Source: Variovorax sp. 54 (lineage in GTDB: Bacteria; Pseudomonadota; Gammaproteobacteria; Burkholderiales; Burkholderiaceae_C). From it: 64,000 bases of DNA. Position 1 is the stretch's first letter. Each line of letters starts with the position of its first letter. Shown here piece after piece: positions 8,553-17,507 of the stretch. The DNA is taken from the NCBI RefSeq assembly GCF_002754375.1, contig NZ_PEFF01000001.1, forward strand, positions 1,674,001-1,738,000, written 5' to 3'. The notes below the pieces were generated by a model. The model saw only the letters and a list, made by a program, of their open reading frames with translations, had not been told where the DNA came from and searched no databases. Made by a program: the position numbers and the translations under genes.

Positions 8553-8913
8553 TTGTTGTGCTCCTTGTAGAAGATTTGCACGTCACTTGGTTAGACGGTC
8601 ATGGTGTTCGCGCACCGTGGCCGTCGCCTTTTGTGCCTCACGTTCGCATCGATCGATCTGCATCGATGGCCCGCCGTGAGGCGAAGCGGTTCATTCACTC
8701 AATCAGTCGGTAGTTCGTGGTGCGCGCCCACATAGCGGGTCGTTTCATCACAGGGGCATTCACTGTAGAGAAGTCCTGCCCGGCGCACAGAGATATTTCG
8801 CCGAGGAATGCGCGGTTCGCGCAAGTAATCGCGCTGCGGCAGCGGCGATTCACAAAGCCCTGACAGTCAGGCCCTGAAAGCAGGGCGCGAGCCCCGCATC
8901 AGCCCACAGCGCC
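8553..8913. other. Intergenic region, 361 bp, with a stem-loop
   Basis: No gene is evident. At 8596-8623 an 11-bp stem (two G:U pairs), CGGTCATGGTG / CACCGTGGCCG, closes a six-base loop and is followed by TCGCCTTTT on the plus strand. It resembles a terminator or small-RNA end, but no plus-strand gene lies just upstream. A cluster of short CCTGA/CAGGGC repeats lies at 8856-8886. The promoter of the 8310-8552 gene should lie here. Confidence 0.45.
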
Positions 8914-9591
8914 TCAGCCCTGCCCGCCGAACTCCCGCGCGTGCTCCACCGCGTACTTGATGAGCTCCGCCTGCCCTTCGATGCCCAGGCGCCGCTTGAT
9001 GCTCTGGCGGTGCGCCTCCACGGTGCGCACGCTCAGGCCGAGGTCGCGCGCGATCTGCTTGCTCGATTCGCCGCGGCCGAGCGCGCTCAAGATCTCGCCC
9101 TCGCGCGGCGTGAGCAGCGGGCGCGGCGTCTGGTTGCGAAAGAGTTTCTTCGACACGGCCGGGCTCAGGAAGGTGCCGCCCGCCGACACGGCCTCGATGG
9201 CGGCCACGATCTCTGCGGCCGGCGCGTCTTTCAGCACGTAGCCGCGCGCGCCGACCTGCAGGGCCTTCTGCACGTACTCGGGGTTGTCGTACATGCTGAG
9301 CATGACGATGTGTGGTGCGGGCTGGTGCTGTGGTTGTTGCAGCAGCAGCGCCGCCAGCTCGATGCCGTTCATGTCCTTCATGCCCACATCCATCAGCACG
9401 AGGTGCGGCTGCGCGGGGCCGATGAGCGCCAGCGCCTCGGCTGCGCTGCCGGCCTCGCCCACGATCTCCAGGCCGGGCATGGAGCCCAGGCGCGCGCGCA
9501 GGCCGTCGCGCACCAGCGGGTGGTCGTCGACCAGGAACAGGCGCACGACCACAGGGGCAGCAGCAGCAACAGTGGCGGGGACTTCATTCAT
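8914..9591 (-). CDS. NarL/FixJ-family response regulator
   Basis: A 225-residue two-domain regulator. The receiver domain (residues 15-135) has the acidic pair VDDH (Asp22, Asp23), the phospho-acceptor Asp68 in 'VLMDVGM', and Lys in 'YVLKDAP'. The LuxR-type helix-turn-helix (about 155-215) has 'LTPREGEILSALGRGESS' and 'LGLSVRTVEAHR'. It should be phosphorylated by the histidine kinase encoded immediately upstream in the same direction (9597-10961); only five bases separate the two genes, so they form one operon. Target genes are unknown. Confidence 0.93.
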   Translation of the reverse strand: MNEVPATVAAAAPVVVRLFLVDDHPLVRDGLRARLGSMPGLEIVGEAGSAAEALALIGPAQPHLVLMDVGMKDMNGIELAALLLQQPQHQPAPHIVMLSMYDNPEYVQKALQVGARGYVLKDAPAAEIVAAIEAVSAGGTFLSPAVSKKLFRNQTPRPLLTPREGEILSALGRGESSKQIARDLGLSVRTVEAHRQSIKRRLGIEGQAELIKYAVEHAREFGGQG

Positions 9592-9596
9592 GGCCG

Positions 9597-10961
9597 CTAT
9601 TCTGGCTTTGCGCGCCGCACGGGCACTTCGGCCACGATGGACGTGTGGCCGCGGCCCGAGCGCATGCGCAGTTGGCCTTCAATCGATTCCATGCGCTCGC
9701 GCATGTTGCGCAGGCCGATGCCGCGCTTCGGGTCGAGCTGCATGGCCTCGACGTTGAAGCCGACGCCGTCGTCGCTGATCTCCAGGCGCACGGCCTCTTC
9801 GTCGAAGCCCAGTGCAATGTGCACCTGCTGCGCACGGGCGTGTTTGCGCACATTGGTCAACGCTTCTTGCGTGACGCGAAAGAGCGCGGTCTTGGCTTCT
9901 TGCGACAGCTCGAAGGGTTCGCCCTCGACCATGATCGATGCGTCGACGCCCCCTTCTTCGCCGAACTCGGCGCCCAGGCGCTCCAGCGCGGCGGGCAGGC
10001 CCAGCGTGTCGAGCAGCGCGGGACGCAACCGGTGCGAGATGCGGCGCACCTCGATGAGCGAATCGTTGAGCCGCTGCAGCGCCTTGCCGAGCGCGGGCGG
10101 CGGCGACTGGTGCGCGCGGTCGAGCGACTCGACGGCCGATTCAATCAGCAGCTTGGCCGACACCAACGTCTGGCTGGTGCCGTCGTGCAGCTCGCGCGCG
10201 AGGTGGCCGCGCTCTTCTTCCTGCGACTGCACCACGCGGCGCGCGAGCAGGCGCAGCTTGGCTTCGGCCGTGCGGTGCTCGCTGAGGTTGAGCAGCAGCC
10301 CGGCCGCGCTGACGACGCCGAGGCACAGCGCGGCGATGCCGGCAATCCACAGCAGCGTGGCGGTGACGTTGGCGTTCATCTGGCGGTCGAGGGTGTCCAT
10401 GGTCGACTGGATGTCGTCCAGGTACAGGCCGGTGCCGACCATCCAGTTCCATCGCGGCAGCGCGGTGACGTAGCCGAGCTTGGGCGCCATCTGCGCGCTC
10501 GAGGGCTTGCGCCATTCGTACTCGACGAAGGCGCCGCCCTTGTCGCGCGCGCCCTTGATCAGCTCCTGGATGGTGAAGCGGCCATGCGAATCGCGCAGGC
10601 CCCACAGGTTCTGGCCAACCAGCTCGGGCTGCCGCGAGTGCATGAGCGAGTTGCCGTCCATGTCGTAGACGAAGAAATAGCCGTCGTCACCGTAGTTGAG
10701 CGTGGCCAGGCGGCGCAGCGCTTCATTGCGCGTGGCCTCGTCGTCCAGGCCCGACTCGTACAGCGGCAGCAGGTTGCTCACGGCCAGGTCGACATAGCTG
10801 CGCAGCTCGCTGCGGCGCTGCGCCATGTAGCTGCGCTCGATGAGGGCACGCTCGCGCTGGGCGAGGTCGTGCTCCTGGTGGCGCACGGCCAGGGCCACCA
10901 GCACCAGCGCGATCAGCAAGGGCGCGACGGCCAGCGCGACGATCTTGGTGCGGAGGTTCAT
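9597..10961 (-). CDS. Cache-domain sensor histidine kinase of the NarX/DegS type
   Basis: A 454-residue membrane kinase. A first transmembrane helix lies at about residues 7-27. A periplasmic Cache domain (about 30-195) contains the signature 'GDDGYFFVYDMDGNSLMH' and 'WNWMVGTGLY', as in sCache_2 sensors of small organic ligands. A second transmembrane helix lies at about 200-225. The HisKA_3 box is 'EEERGHLARELHDGTSQ', with phospho-acceptor His259. The HATPase domain has the N box 'VTQEALTNVRKHA' and G boxes 'ISDDGVGF' and 'GIGLRNM'. It pairs with the response regulator downstream. The ligand is not predictable. Confidence 0.93.
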   Translation of the reverse strand: MNLRTKIVALAVAPLLIALVLVALAVRHQEHDLAQRERALIERSYMAQRRSELRSYVDLAVSNLLPLYESGLDDEATRNEALRRLATLNYGDDGYFFVYDMDGNSLMHSRQPELVGQNLWGLRDSHGRFTIQELIKGARDKGGAFVEYEWRKPSSAQMAPKLGYVTALPRWNWMVGTGLYLDDIQSTMDTLDRQMNANVTATLLWIAGIAALCLGVVSAAGLLLNLSEHRTAEAKLRLLARRVVQSQEEERGHLARELHDGTSQTLVSAKLLIESAVESLDRAHQSPPPALGKALQRLNDSLIEVRRISHRLRPALLDTLGLPAALERLGAEFGEEGGVDASIMVEGEPFELSQEAKTALFRVTQEALTNVRKHARAQQVHIALGFDEEAVRLEISDDGVGFNVEAMQLDPKRGIGLRNMRERMESIEGQLRMRSGRGHTSIVAEVPVRRAKPE

Positions 10962-11108
10962 CGGGGAGGAAGACTACCACCGGGGCGGTGCAGGGCTTTC
11001 GCTCGCAGGAGCGTGGAGGAATCCCATTGGGGTAACGATCGATACGAATGTGTCTTGCCGGGGCGGCATACAACGCTGGACCTGCAATACATACAAAGGG
11101 AGGACTGC

Positions 11109-11882
11109 ATGGGAAACACTGCACATCGCCTGGCTTCGGGGCCTGCGAACAAAAGGCACACGGCGCCTCGGCCGAGGACGGGCTTCGACGGCTGGGCCGA
11201 GGGCGTCGACAAGGCCGACGACCAATGGAACACCTATGACTGCGAGATCCGCTCGGCGGTCGACGAATACAACATGCACCTCTCGCGCACAACGGGCTAT
11301 GTTCCGCTGGACTGGCGGGTGGTCAAAGCCATGCTGTGGGTGGAAACCGGCGCCAAATCGCTCGCCTGGAAGTCGAGGCCGATGCAGATCGGCCACATCG
11401 AGGACGCCGGATTGATGGCGCTGCTCGGAGACCGCGAGGGCGGTGACCTGGTCGTTCCGCCCTCTCTTCGAGTCAGCTTGTCGGCCAGCTCGGTCAGGGC
11501 GGAGCCAATCCCGAACATTCGCGCAGGCATCGGCTACCTCCTGATGCGCATGGCAACGTTCGCGTTCAAGAGCATCCCGAACGCGGACGACAAGGTCTAC
11601 GAGGTCACGGTGAAGGACGGCGACAGTCTTGAAAGAATCGCCAGGGCGCAAGGGAGCACGCCAGAGGTCATGAAGAAGCTCAACCCGTCTGCGCACCTGC
11701 TCAAGGCGGGTCAGGTGCTGAAGTACCAGAAGGCGACGGTCAGGAAGGTCATCACGGGATGGATGCCCCTCACCTCATCGCGCATTGCCGCCCGCTACAA
11801 CGTCGGCGATTCCGACTACGCCCGGAAGATGGACCATGCACTGCCTGCGGTGCGAAAGGCAAAGGAGGCGGTATGCAGATGA
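11109..11882 (+). CDS. Transglycosylase-like protein with a LysM domain
   Basis: A 257-residue protein starting at the ATG at 11109, with GGGAGG just upstream; the longer open frame before it runs antisense to the kinase. Residues 55-150 resemble a lysozyme/SLT-like fold, with 'VVKAMLWVETGAKS' (candidate catalytic Glu), 'SRPMQIGH' and 'NIRAGIGYLLMRM'. Residues about 160-205 form a LysM peptidoglycan-binding module ('VKDGDSLERIARAQGSTPEVMKKLN' in outline). There is no clear signal peptide, which is unusual for a periplasmic enzyme and is seen in phage- or T6SS-delivered muramidases. Its end overlaps the next gene by 10 bases, so the two are translated together. Confidence 0.7.
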   Translation: MGNTAHRLASGPANKRHTAPRPRTGFDGWAEGVDKADDQWNTYDCEIRSAVDEYNMHLSRTTGYVPLDWRVVKAMLWVETGAKSLAWKSRPMQIGHIEDAGLMALLGDREGGDLVVPPSLRVSLSASSVRAEPIPNIRAGIGYLLMRMATFAFKSIPNADDKVYEVTVKDGDSLERIARAQGSTPEVMKKLNPSAHLLKAGQVLKYQKATVRKVITGWMPLTSSRIAARYNVGDSDYARKMDHALPAVRKAKEAVCR

Positions 11883-12298
11883 GCCGAGCGTTCGCGCTGA
11901 TCGCGCTTGTCCTGGCGGGTCCAAGCATCGCCCTTGCAGACGCGCCGTTCACAGGGAAGTTCAGCGGAACGGGCCGCGCGTGTTCAGGCGGCCTGTATGT
12001 GCGCACCAAGACCATCGAATGGAACTCGAGCTTCAGCATCTGCAAGCCCGCGCGCTATGAGGTTCTTGACAACGAGTTGGACAAGGAAGAAGGCGAGCGG
12101 ATCGCCTTTCGCCTCCGGTCTCCCAGCCGCCACTGCCTGTACAAGGTGGTCGAGGTGCAACGGCTGAGTACCTACTCCTGGGATGTGCGGGGCTATCAGT
12201 CGATGGAGTCGTACCGCAACCGCGCCCTGCCCGACTGGGCCAACTCGCCGCTTGAAGAGCGGCTGATCATGTCGTGTCCCATGACACGCCTGGATTGA
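11873..12298 (+). CDS. Small secreted protein coupled to the transglycosylase-like gene
   Basis: A 141-residue protein with a signal peptide (cleavage probably after 'SIALA'). The mature part is beta-rich with four Cys that could form two disulfides, including 'RACSGG' and 'SICKPARY'. I do not recognise a family. The start is set by AAAGGAGG seven bases upstream of the ATG. It overlaps the transglycosylase-like gene by 10 bases. A periplasmic protein encoded with a peptidoglycan enzyme could be its inhibitor or immunity protein, but this is inference from position only. Confidence 0.6.
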   Translation: MQMSRAFALIALVLAGPSIALADAPFTGKFSGTGRACSGGLYVRTKTIEWNSSFSICKPARYEVLDNELDKEEGERIAFRLRSPSRHCLYKVVEVQRLSTYSWDVRGYQSMESYRNRALPDWANSPLEERLIMSCPMTRLD

Positions 12299-12308
12299 GT
12301 GCCCGCCT

Positions 12309-13247
12309 TCAGTGCAGGCTCGTCGGCCGCCCCGCAGCCACCCACGCATCGAGCCCGCCCGTGAGCGGCAACGCCCGCCGAGCCCCGCGCGCCAGCAGCA
12401 CACGCGCGGCCTGCGCGGCGGAAACTTCGTTCGGGCAGTTGCAGTACAGCACCACGTCGCGGTCGGGGTCGATCGTCAGGTCGAGGCTGCGCTGCTGCAG
12501 GGCCTTGAGGGTGTACGACAGCGCGCCCGGAATGCGGCGCGGGTCGACCTGCACGCCGGCTTCGCCGCGCACGTCGATCACCAGCGGCGGCACGTCGCCG
12601 CTCATCAGGTCGAACAGTTCGTCGACGCTGATGCGCGGCATGCCGGTGAGCCGTGCGAAAGCACGGCGGCGCCAGTAGCGCACTGCGAGCATCACGAGCA
12701 GCACCACGCCCAGCGCGGCGGTGGCGATGCCGCCGGCCTGCGCCAGCACGGCAAGCACCTGCTGGATCTGGTCGCGAAAGAGCCAGCCGAGGCCGAGGAA
12801 CAGGCCCGTCCAGACCAGCGCGGCCAGGATGTCGAAGCCGACAAAGCGCCGCACCGACATGCCCAGCGCGCCGGCCATGGGCGGGGCCACCACGGAGACG
12901 CCCGGCACGAACTTGGCGGCCACGAGCGACATGCCGCCCCAGTCGGAAATGAGCGATTCGCCGCGGCGCACGCACGAGTCCTGCGACAGCGAGATGCGGC
13001 ACAGCAGCCGCATGAAGCGGTAGCCGAAGCGGCGCCCGGCATAGAACCACGCGCCGTCGCCCAGCAGATTGGCGACCACGGCGGCCAGCACCACGCCGAC
13101 CACCGACACATCGCCCGCCGCCAGCAGCGCACCGGTGACGACCAGCACGGCCGCAGCCGGCACGGGCAGGCCCAGGCGTGCGGCAAAGCTGGCGCCAAAC
13201 ACCACCAGGATCGCGTTCTGCACCAGCAGCGACATCAGCTGCGCCAT
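12309..13247 (-). CDS. DedA-family membrane protein fused to a rhodanese domain
   Basis: A 312-residue fusion. Residues about 1-200 are a DedA/SNARE-associated (VTT) membrane domain with about five hydrophobic segments. It carries family landmarks such as 'GDGAWFYAGRRFG', 'KFVPGVSVVAPPMAG' and 'LVWTGLFLGLGWLF'. After a basic linker ('RYWRRRAFARL'), residues about 215-310 are a rhodanese domain with 'LVIDVRGEAG', the active-site Cys in 'LYCNCPNE', and 'LTGGLDAWVAAG'. DedA proteins act in undecaprenyl-phosphate or phospholipid flipping; rhodaneses transfer sulfane sulfur. How the halves cooperate is unknown, although this architecture recurs in proteobacteria. The start at 13247 was chosen to place the first helix sensibly; upstream in-frame codons look untranslated. 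Confidence 0.85.
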   Translation of the reverse strand: MAQLMSLLVQNAILVVFGASFAARLGLPVPAAAVLVVTGALLAAGDVSVVGVVLAAVVANLLGDGAWFYAGRRFGYRFMRLLCRISLSQDSCVRRGESLISDWGGMSLVAAKFVPGVSVVAPPMAGALGMSVRRFVGFDILAALVWTGLFLGLGWLFRDQIQQVLAVLAQAGGIATAALGVVLLVMLAVRYWRRRAFARLTGMPRISVDELFDLMSGDVPPLVIDVRGEAGVQVDPRRIPGALSYTLKALQQRSLDLTIDPDRDVVLYCNCPNEVSAAQAARVLLARGARRALPLTGGLDAWVAAGRPTSLH

Positions 13248-13398
13248 GCGGGCCGCCGTTCGGTCGATGCCGGGTGCCGCAGGGCGGCGCGCCGGAGGGT
13301 GGTGTGGGAAGTCGTCATGCCGGCCGCGATTCTCCTGCATGGCCCAAGCACGTACTGCGCGCAGGCCATCCGGGGGGCGCCGGCACGCGCCCGTTCGC

Positions 13399-14409
13399 TC
13401 AGCGAGGCGCGTCGCCCTTGCGGTACTCCGCCGTGAGCGCGTCGAGCTTCTGCTTGAGCGCGGGGTCGAGCACGTAGCTGGCGGCGGCGACGGTGGCGTC
13501 GAGCTGTTCGGGGCGGCTGGCGCCCAGCAGCGGCGCGGTGATCAGCGGATTGGCCATGACCCACGCCACGGCCAGCGTGGCCAGCGGCACGCCGGCTTCG
13601 TCGGCCAGCGCGTGCAGCTGAGTGACGGTGTCGAAGCTGCGATCGTTCCAGTAGCGGTCCTGGTACATGTTGCCGGCGGTGCCGAGGGTGAAGCGGGTGT
13701 TTTCCTCGGGCTTGGCGCCGGGCTTGTACTTGCCGGTGAGCAGGCCGCCGGCCAGCGGGTTGTAGGGAATCACGCCCAGGCCCTCTTCGCTCGCCAGCGG
13801 CAGCAGCTCGCGCTCGATCTCGCGGAACAGCAGGCTGTAGCGCGGCTGCACCGACACGAAGCGCGTGAACCGGTGCAGCTCGGACTTGCCGAGCGCGCGG
13901 GCCAGGCGGTAGGCCAGGAAGTTCGACACGCCGATGTAGCGCGCGCGGCCCGACTTGACGATGACGTCGAGCGCTTCGAGGCTCTCTTCGAGCGGCGTCT
14001 CGCGGTCGTCCATGTGCAGCTGGTACAGGTCGACGTGGTCGGTCTTCAGCCGCTTGAGCGAGAGGTCGATGGCGTCGAGCAGATGCTTGCGCGAGGCGCC
14101 CTGGTCCCAGGGGTTGGGGCCGACCTTGTTGACGGCTTTGGTGGCGACCACGAAGCGGCGGCGGCCGGCGGTGCCCTGCTTTTCGAGCCAGTTGCCGATG
14201 ATCTCTTCGGTGCGGCCGGTGGTCTCGACGGTGCCGCCCAGCGGGTACACGTCGGCGGTGTCGAGAAAATTGATGCCGGCGTCGGCGGCCTTGTCGAGGA
14301 TCTGGTGCGACACGGCCTCGTCGGTCTGCAGGCCGAAGGTCATGGTGCCCAGGGCCAGGCGGGAGACGGTGAGGCCGGTGCGGCCCAGGCGGGTGGTGGG
14401 GATGCTCAT
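13399..14409 (-). CDS. Aldo/keto reductase
   Basis: A 336-residue TIM-barrel NADPH-dependent oxidoreductase. The catalytic tetrad can be placed: Asp and Tyr in 'DTADVYPLGG', Lys in 'VATKAVNKVG', His in 'LYQLHMDD'. The cofactor-binding C-terminus has 'GASRPEQLDATVAA'. The pattern matches the YajO/Tas-like (AKR12-type) branch, which reduces aldehydes or ketones; the substrate is unknown. The ATG at 14409 begins with the typical 'MSIPTTRLGRTGL'. It stands alone between genes on the same strand, with no clear operon partner. Confidence 0.92.
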   Translation of the reverse strand: MSIPTTRLGRTGLTVSRLALGTMTFGLQTDEAVSHQILDKAADAGINFLDTADVYPLGGTVETTGRTEEIIGNWLEKQGTAGRRRFVVATKAVNKVGPNPWDQGASRKHLLDAIDLSLKRLKTDHVDLYQLHMDDRETPLEESLEALDVIVKSGRARYIGVSNFLAYRLARALGKSELHRFTRFVSVQPRYSLLFREIERELLPLASEEGLGVIPYNPLAGGLLTGKYKPGAKPEENTRFTLGTAGNMYQDRYWNDRSFDTVTQLHALADEAGVPLATLAVAWVMANPLITAPLLGASRPEQLDATVAAASYVLDPALKQKLDALTAEYRKGDAPR

Positions 14410-14500
14410 GCGCGCGCGCTCCAAGGGTAGGAGAAGAGGTAGGAGGAAGGGGCGGCGGCCATCATAGGCACGGCCGCGCATTCCTGCAGGCGCTGGAGAT

Positions 14501-16054
14501 TCAGGTGGATTCGAGGCGCACGCCGGGCGCGCCGCGTTCGACGGAGAAGCGGGCCATGGCCGCCACGGCAGAGTCGGCGTTCTTCTCGTCGTCCACAGCG
14601 CGGAACTCGACGGCGCAGCCGCGCGCGTCGAGCGTCATGAGGCCATAGCCACGCTTGTCGGCGCGGCCGTAGCGCAGGTGCTCGTTCTTCGCCCGCATGT
14701 GGGCCACGCTGGCGGCGCTGGGCCCTTCGGAGGTGATGGCGCCGCCGACGAACTCGGTCGCGACGATGGGGCCCTGCGGCTCGCGGCGCAGGTCGGCGGC
14801 CCAGAAGGCGTGCACGTCGCCACCGAGCACCAGCGCATCGCCGCCGCGCGACTGGTTGGCGGCCAGTGCGTCGAGCAGTCGCGTGCGCGAGGCGGCATAG
14901 CCGTCCCAGCCGTCCATCCAGTAGCCGTGCCCGGGGCCGTGCTGGCGATCGGCTTCGGCGAGCAGCGTGGGTTGGGCGATGACGGTCCAGCGCGCCGGCG
15001 GCGCCGCAAGCTCGTTCGCGAGCCAGGCCTCCTGCTGCATGCCGAGCAGGCTGCGCTCGGGTGCCAGGCGGTCGGCGCAGTCGGCCAGCGGCTTGGTGCT
15101 GCGGCCCGTGAGGCAGGCATGGTGCGAGCGGTACTGGCGGCCGTCGAGCAGCATCACGTCGAGCATGCGGCCGAAGCGATGGCGGCCGTAGATGGTGGCG
15201 CCGGCGCCGCGCGGACGCATGCGGGCGGGCACGGGCATGTGCTCGTACCAGGCCTGGTAGGCGGCGGCGCGGATGGCGAGGAACTGCGCCGGGTCGGGCG
15301 TGCGCGGCGAAACGTCGTCGGTGTAGTCGTTGGCGACCTCGTGGTCGTCCCAGGTCACGAGCCACGGAAAGGCGGCATGCGCGGCCTGCAGGTGCGGGTC
15401 GGTCTTGTAGAGCGCGTAGCGGTTGCGAAAGCCGGCCAGGTCGGTGGGAATGCCGGCCTCGTGGCGGCGCACGTTGTGCGAGCCGCGCGTGCTTTCGTAG
15501 ATGTAGTCGCCCAGGTGCACGACGAAGTCGAGTGGCTGCGCGGCCATGTCGCGGTAGGCGGCGTAGTAGCCCTCCTCGTACTGCTGGCACGAGGCGAAGG
15601 CGAAACGCAGCGGCTGCACGGCGGCGTCATCGTCGGCCGGCGCGGTGCGCGTGCGGCCGACGGGGCTGCGCGTGCCGGCGGCGGTGAAGCGGTACCAATA
15701 GGGGCGGCCCGGGCGCAGGCCCCGCACCTCGACATGCACCGAGTGCGCAAGGTCGGCCGTGGCGTGGGCCGTGCCCTTCGCCGCCACGCGCCTGAAGCCT
15801 TCGTCGTCGGCGACTTCCCAGCGCACCTCGACCGGCGCATCGCCCATGCCGTCGCCCTGCAGCGGCTCGGGCGCCAGCCGCGTCCAGAGCACGACGCCGT
15901 CGGCACTCGGCGTGCCCGAGGCCACGCCCAGCGTGAACAGCGCCCGGGACGCGGGCTGCGCATTCAGCCTCAGGAAGGGATGGCCCAGCGACGCGGCCGC
16001 CAGACCGCCAAGCAGCAGGCGCCGGCGGGGGAGTTTCATTGCCGCGTTCTTCAT
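14501..16054 (-). CDS. phoD: Alkaline phosphatase D family protein, Tat-exported
   Basis: A 517-residue metallophosphoesterase of the PhoD type. The N-terminus has a twin-arginine signal (KLPRRRLLLGG, then a hydrophobic stretch), expected for an enzyme exported folded with its Fe/Ca cofactor. A fibronectin-like N-terminal domain has 'FTLGVASGTPSADG' and 'WTRLAPEP'. The catalytic domain shows 'FVVHLGDYIYE', 'WDDHEVANDYTDD', 'LLDGRQYR' and 'LGGDVHAFWAADL', which carry the metal ligands. It hydrolyses phosphomonoesters and diesters in the periplasm. ATGs at 16054 and 16039 are both possible starts; the first is given. No Pho box was seen nearby. Confidence 0.88.
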   Translation of the reverse strand: MKNAAMKLPRRRLLLGGLAAASLGHPFLRLNAQPASRALFTLGVASGTPSADGVVLWTRLAPEPLQGDGMGDAPVEVRWEVADDEGFRRVAAKGTAHATADLAHSVHVEVRGLRPGRPYWYRFTAAGTRSPVGRTRTAPADDDAAVQPLRFAFASCQQYEEGYYAAYRDMAAQPLDFVVHLGDYIYESTRGSHNVRRHEAGIPTDLAGFRNRYALYKTDPHLQAAHAAFPWLVTWDDHEVANDYTDDVSPRTPDPAQFLAIRAAAYQAWYEHMPVPARMRPRGAGATIYGRHRFGRMLDVMLLDGRQYRSHHACLTGRSTKPLADCADRLAPERSLLGMQQEAWLANELAAPPARWTVIAQPTLLAEADRQHGPGHGYWMDGWDGYAASRTRLLDALAANQSRGGDALVLGGDVHAFWAADLRREPQGPIVATEFVGGAITSEGPSAASVAHMRAKNEHLRYGRADKRGYGLMTLDARGCAVEFRAVDDEKNADSAVAAMARFSVERGAPGVRLEST

Positions 16055-16153
16055 TCGCACGCGGTGGGGTTCACATCGACATCGGTCATCCCGGCAATGT
16101 CGTCGGGTTCGCGCTCCCCTGTCAATCGGCCCGGCTGCGACCGGCACTCGGCA

Positions 16154-17398
16154 CTACCGCGCCGCCACCGTGACCCGGGCCGTCATGTACGGATGCACGG
16201 AGCAGACGTAGTCGTACACGCCCGGCTTGTCGAAGGCGCGGGAGAAATTCTTGCCGGGCAGCAGCAGGTCGACGCCCGCCGAACCGTCCTTGAAGACCAG
16301 GCCGTGCGGCGCGCCGTCGTCGTTCTGCCATGTCACGCGCTCGCCGGCCTTGACCGTGATCTGGGCCGGCTCGAAGGCGAAGTTGCGGATGGCCACGTGC
16401 GTCGAGGCCCCCGCGTGTGCGCCTTCCGAAGCGGCCACGTGCTGCACGGCGATCTTGCGCGGCGCATTGCCGACCACCACGGTGTGCATGGCCCCGCCGC
16501 CCAGGTCGACCACGCTCACGTCGTTGGAGCCCTCGTTGCTGACCCACAGCTTCTTGCCGTCGGCCGACAGGTCGAGCCAATGCGGCTGCTTGCCCACGCC
16601 GATGCTGCGCACCGCCGCGCGCGTGGCCGGGTCGAACAGCAAGACCTCGCCCGGGCCCTGCACCACGACCGCGCCGTTCGCCATGCCCGCGAAGTGCTGC
16701 GCGATGTGCGGCGACACGCCCGTGGGAATCGGTGCGCCCCACTGGTTCGTGGCCGCGTCGAGCACCTGCACCGCGGGCACGCCGGCCAGCGTGAGGTACA
16801 GCGCCTTGCCGTCGTGGCCGAACTCCAGGTCGCGCGGCGGCTTGTCGAGCGGGATCTGCGTGACCACGGCGCGCGTCGCCATGTCGATGACCACCAGGGC
16901 GAAGTGCCCCGGCTCCTGCGAGGCGACGTACGCCTGCCGGCCATCGGGCCGGATGGCGATGGTGTGCGGCTTGGGCACCGGCACGGTGGCGCTCACGCCA
17001 TGCGCCGAGGTGTCGACGAAGGCCACGCGGTCGTCGCCGTTGACGGCCACCAGCAGCCACTTTCCGTCGGCGGTCATGGCCAGGCCCTGCGGGCCCTTGC
17101 CGACGTCGATGGCGCGCGTCACGCGGTCGCTCGCAGCGTCGATCTCGCTCACGGCCGCGGCGCCGGAGCCGCTCACGAACACGGTGCGGCCGTTCGGTGT
17201 GACGACGATGCCGTCGGGCCCCGCCGCCACCGGCAACGTGGCCACGACGCGCTCGGACGCCGTGTCGATCACGCTGACCGTGCTGTCCTTGAAATTGCCG
17301 ACATAGGCCTTGGGGCCCGCGGCGAGTGCGGGACCGGCCGAGGCCGCCAGGGCCGAAAGAACGACGAGGATGCGTGCGAAGCCGGGTATGGCGATCAT
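16154..17398 (-). CDS. YVTN-type beta-propeller protein with a C-terminal cupredoxin domain
   Basis: A 414-residue exported protein with a signal peptide ending 'GPALAAG'. Residues about 28-310 are seven-bladed-propeller repeats of the YVTN/NHL type, each with 'V.D..t..v...i.vg..P.g.a....g..l.v'. Residues about 325-414 form a cupredoxin. The type 1 copper ligands are recognisable as His in 'GAPHGLVF', then Cys, His and Met in 'YVCSVHPYM'. This suggests a periplasmic copper protein, perhaps for electron transfer or metal sensing. GGAGG lies eight bases before the ATG. The gene faces an ECF sigma factor gene and has a matching ECF promoter (see 17451-17476), so it is probably a direct target of that sigma factor. 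Confidence 0.88.
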   Translation of the reverse strand: MIAIPGFARILVVLSALAASAGPALAAGPKAYVGNFKDSTVSVIDTASERVVATLPVAAGPDGIVVTPNGRTVFVSGSGAAAVSEIDAASDRVTRAIDVGKGPQGLAMTADGKWLLVAVNGDDRVAFVDTSAHGVSATVPVPKPHTIAIRPDGRQAYVASQEPGHFALVVIDMATRAVVTQIPLDKPPRDLEFGHDGKALYLTLAGVPAVQVLDAATNQWGAPIPTGVSPHIAQHFAGMANGAVVVQGPGEVLLFDPATRAAVRSIGVGKQPHWLDLSADGKKLWVSNEGSNDVSVVDLGGGAMHTVVVGNAPRKIAVQHVAASEGAHAGASTHVAIRNFAFEPAQITVKAGERVTWQNDDGAPHGLVFKDGSAGVDLLLPGKNFSRAFDKPGVYDYVCSVHPYMTARVTVAAR

Positions 17399-17450
17399 GG
17401 TGAAAACCTCCTGCGGAAGAAGCGAAACAAGCAGAATCCCTGAAGGGCAT

Positions 17451-17476
17451 GACGCATGGCATGCCCTGCTTATTCC
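17451..17476 (-). promoter_or_regulatory. ECF sigma-type promoter for the propeller/cupredoxin gene
   Basis: On the minus strand GGAATAA (17476-17470) is followed after exactly 15 bases by CGTC (17454-17451). This matches the -35/-10 arrangement of many ECF sigma factors. It is the mirror image of the promoter at 17508-17533: same two motifs, same spacing. The predicted leader before the ATG at 17398 is about 45 bases. Confidence 0.75.
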
Positions 17477-17507
17477 AGCGGGGCGGCAAGAAAAGCTGCA
17501 AAGCGCT

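Noticed and set aside
14678..17443. A 921-codon plus-strand open frame opposite phoD and the cupredoxin gene
   Set aside because: Antisense to two genes with clear motifs; its translation is Arg/His/Ala-rich noise.
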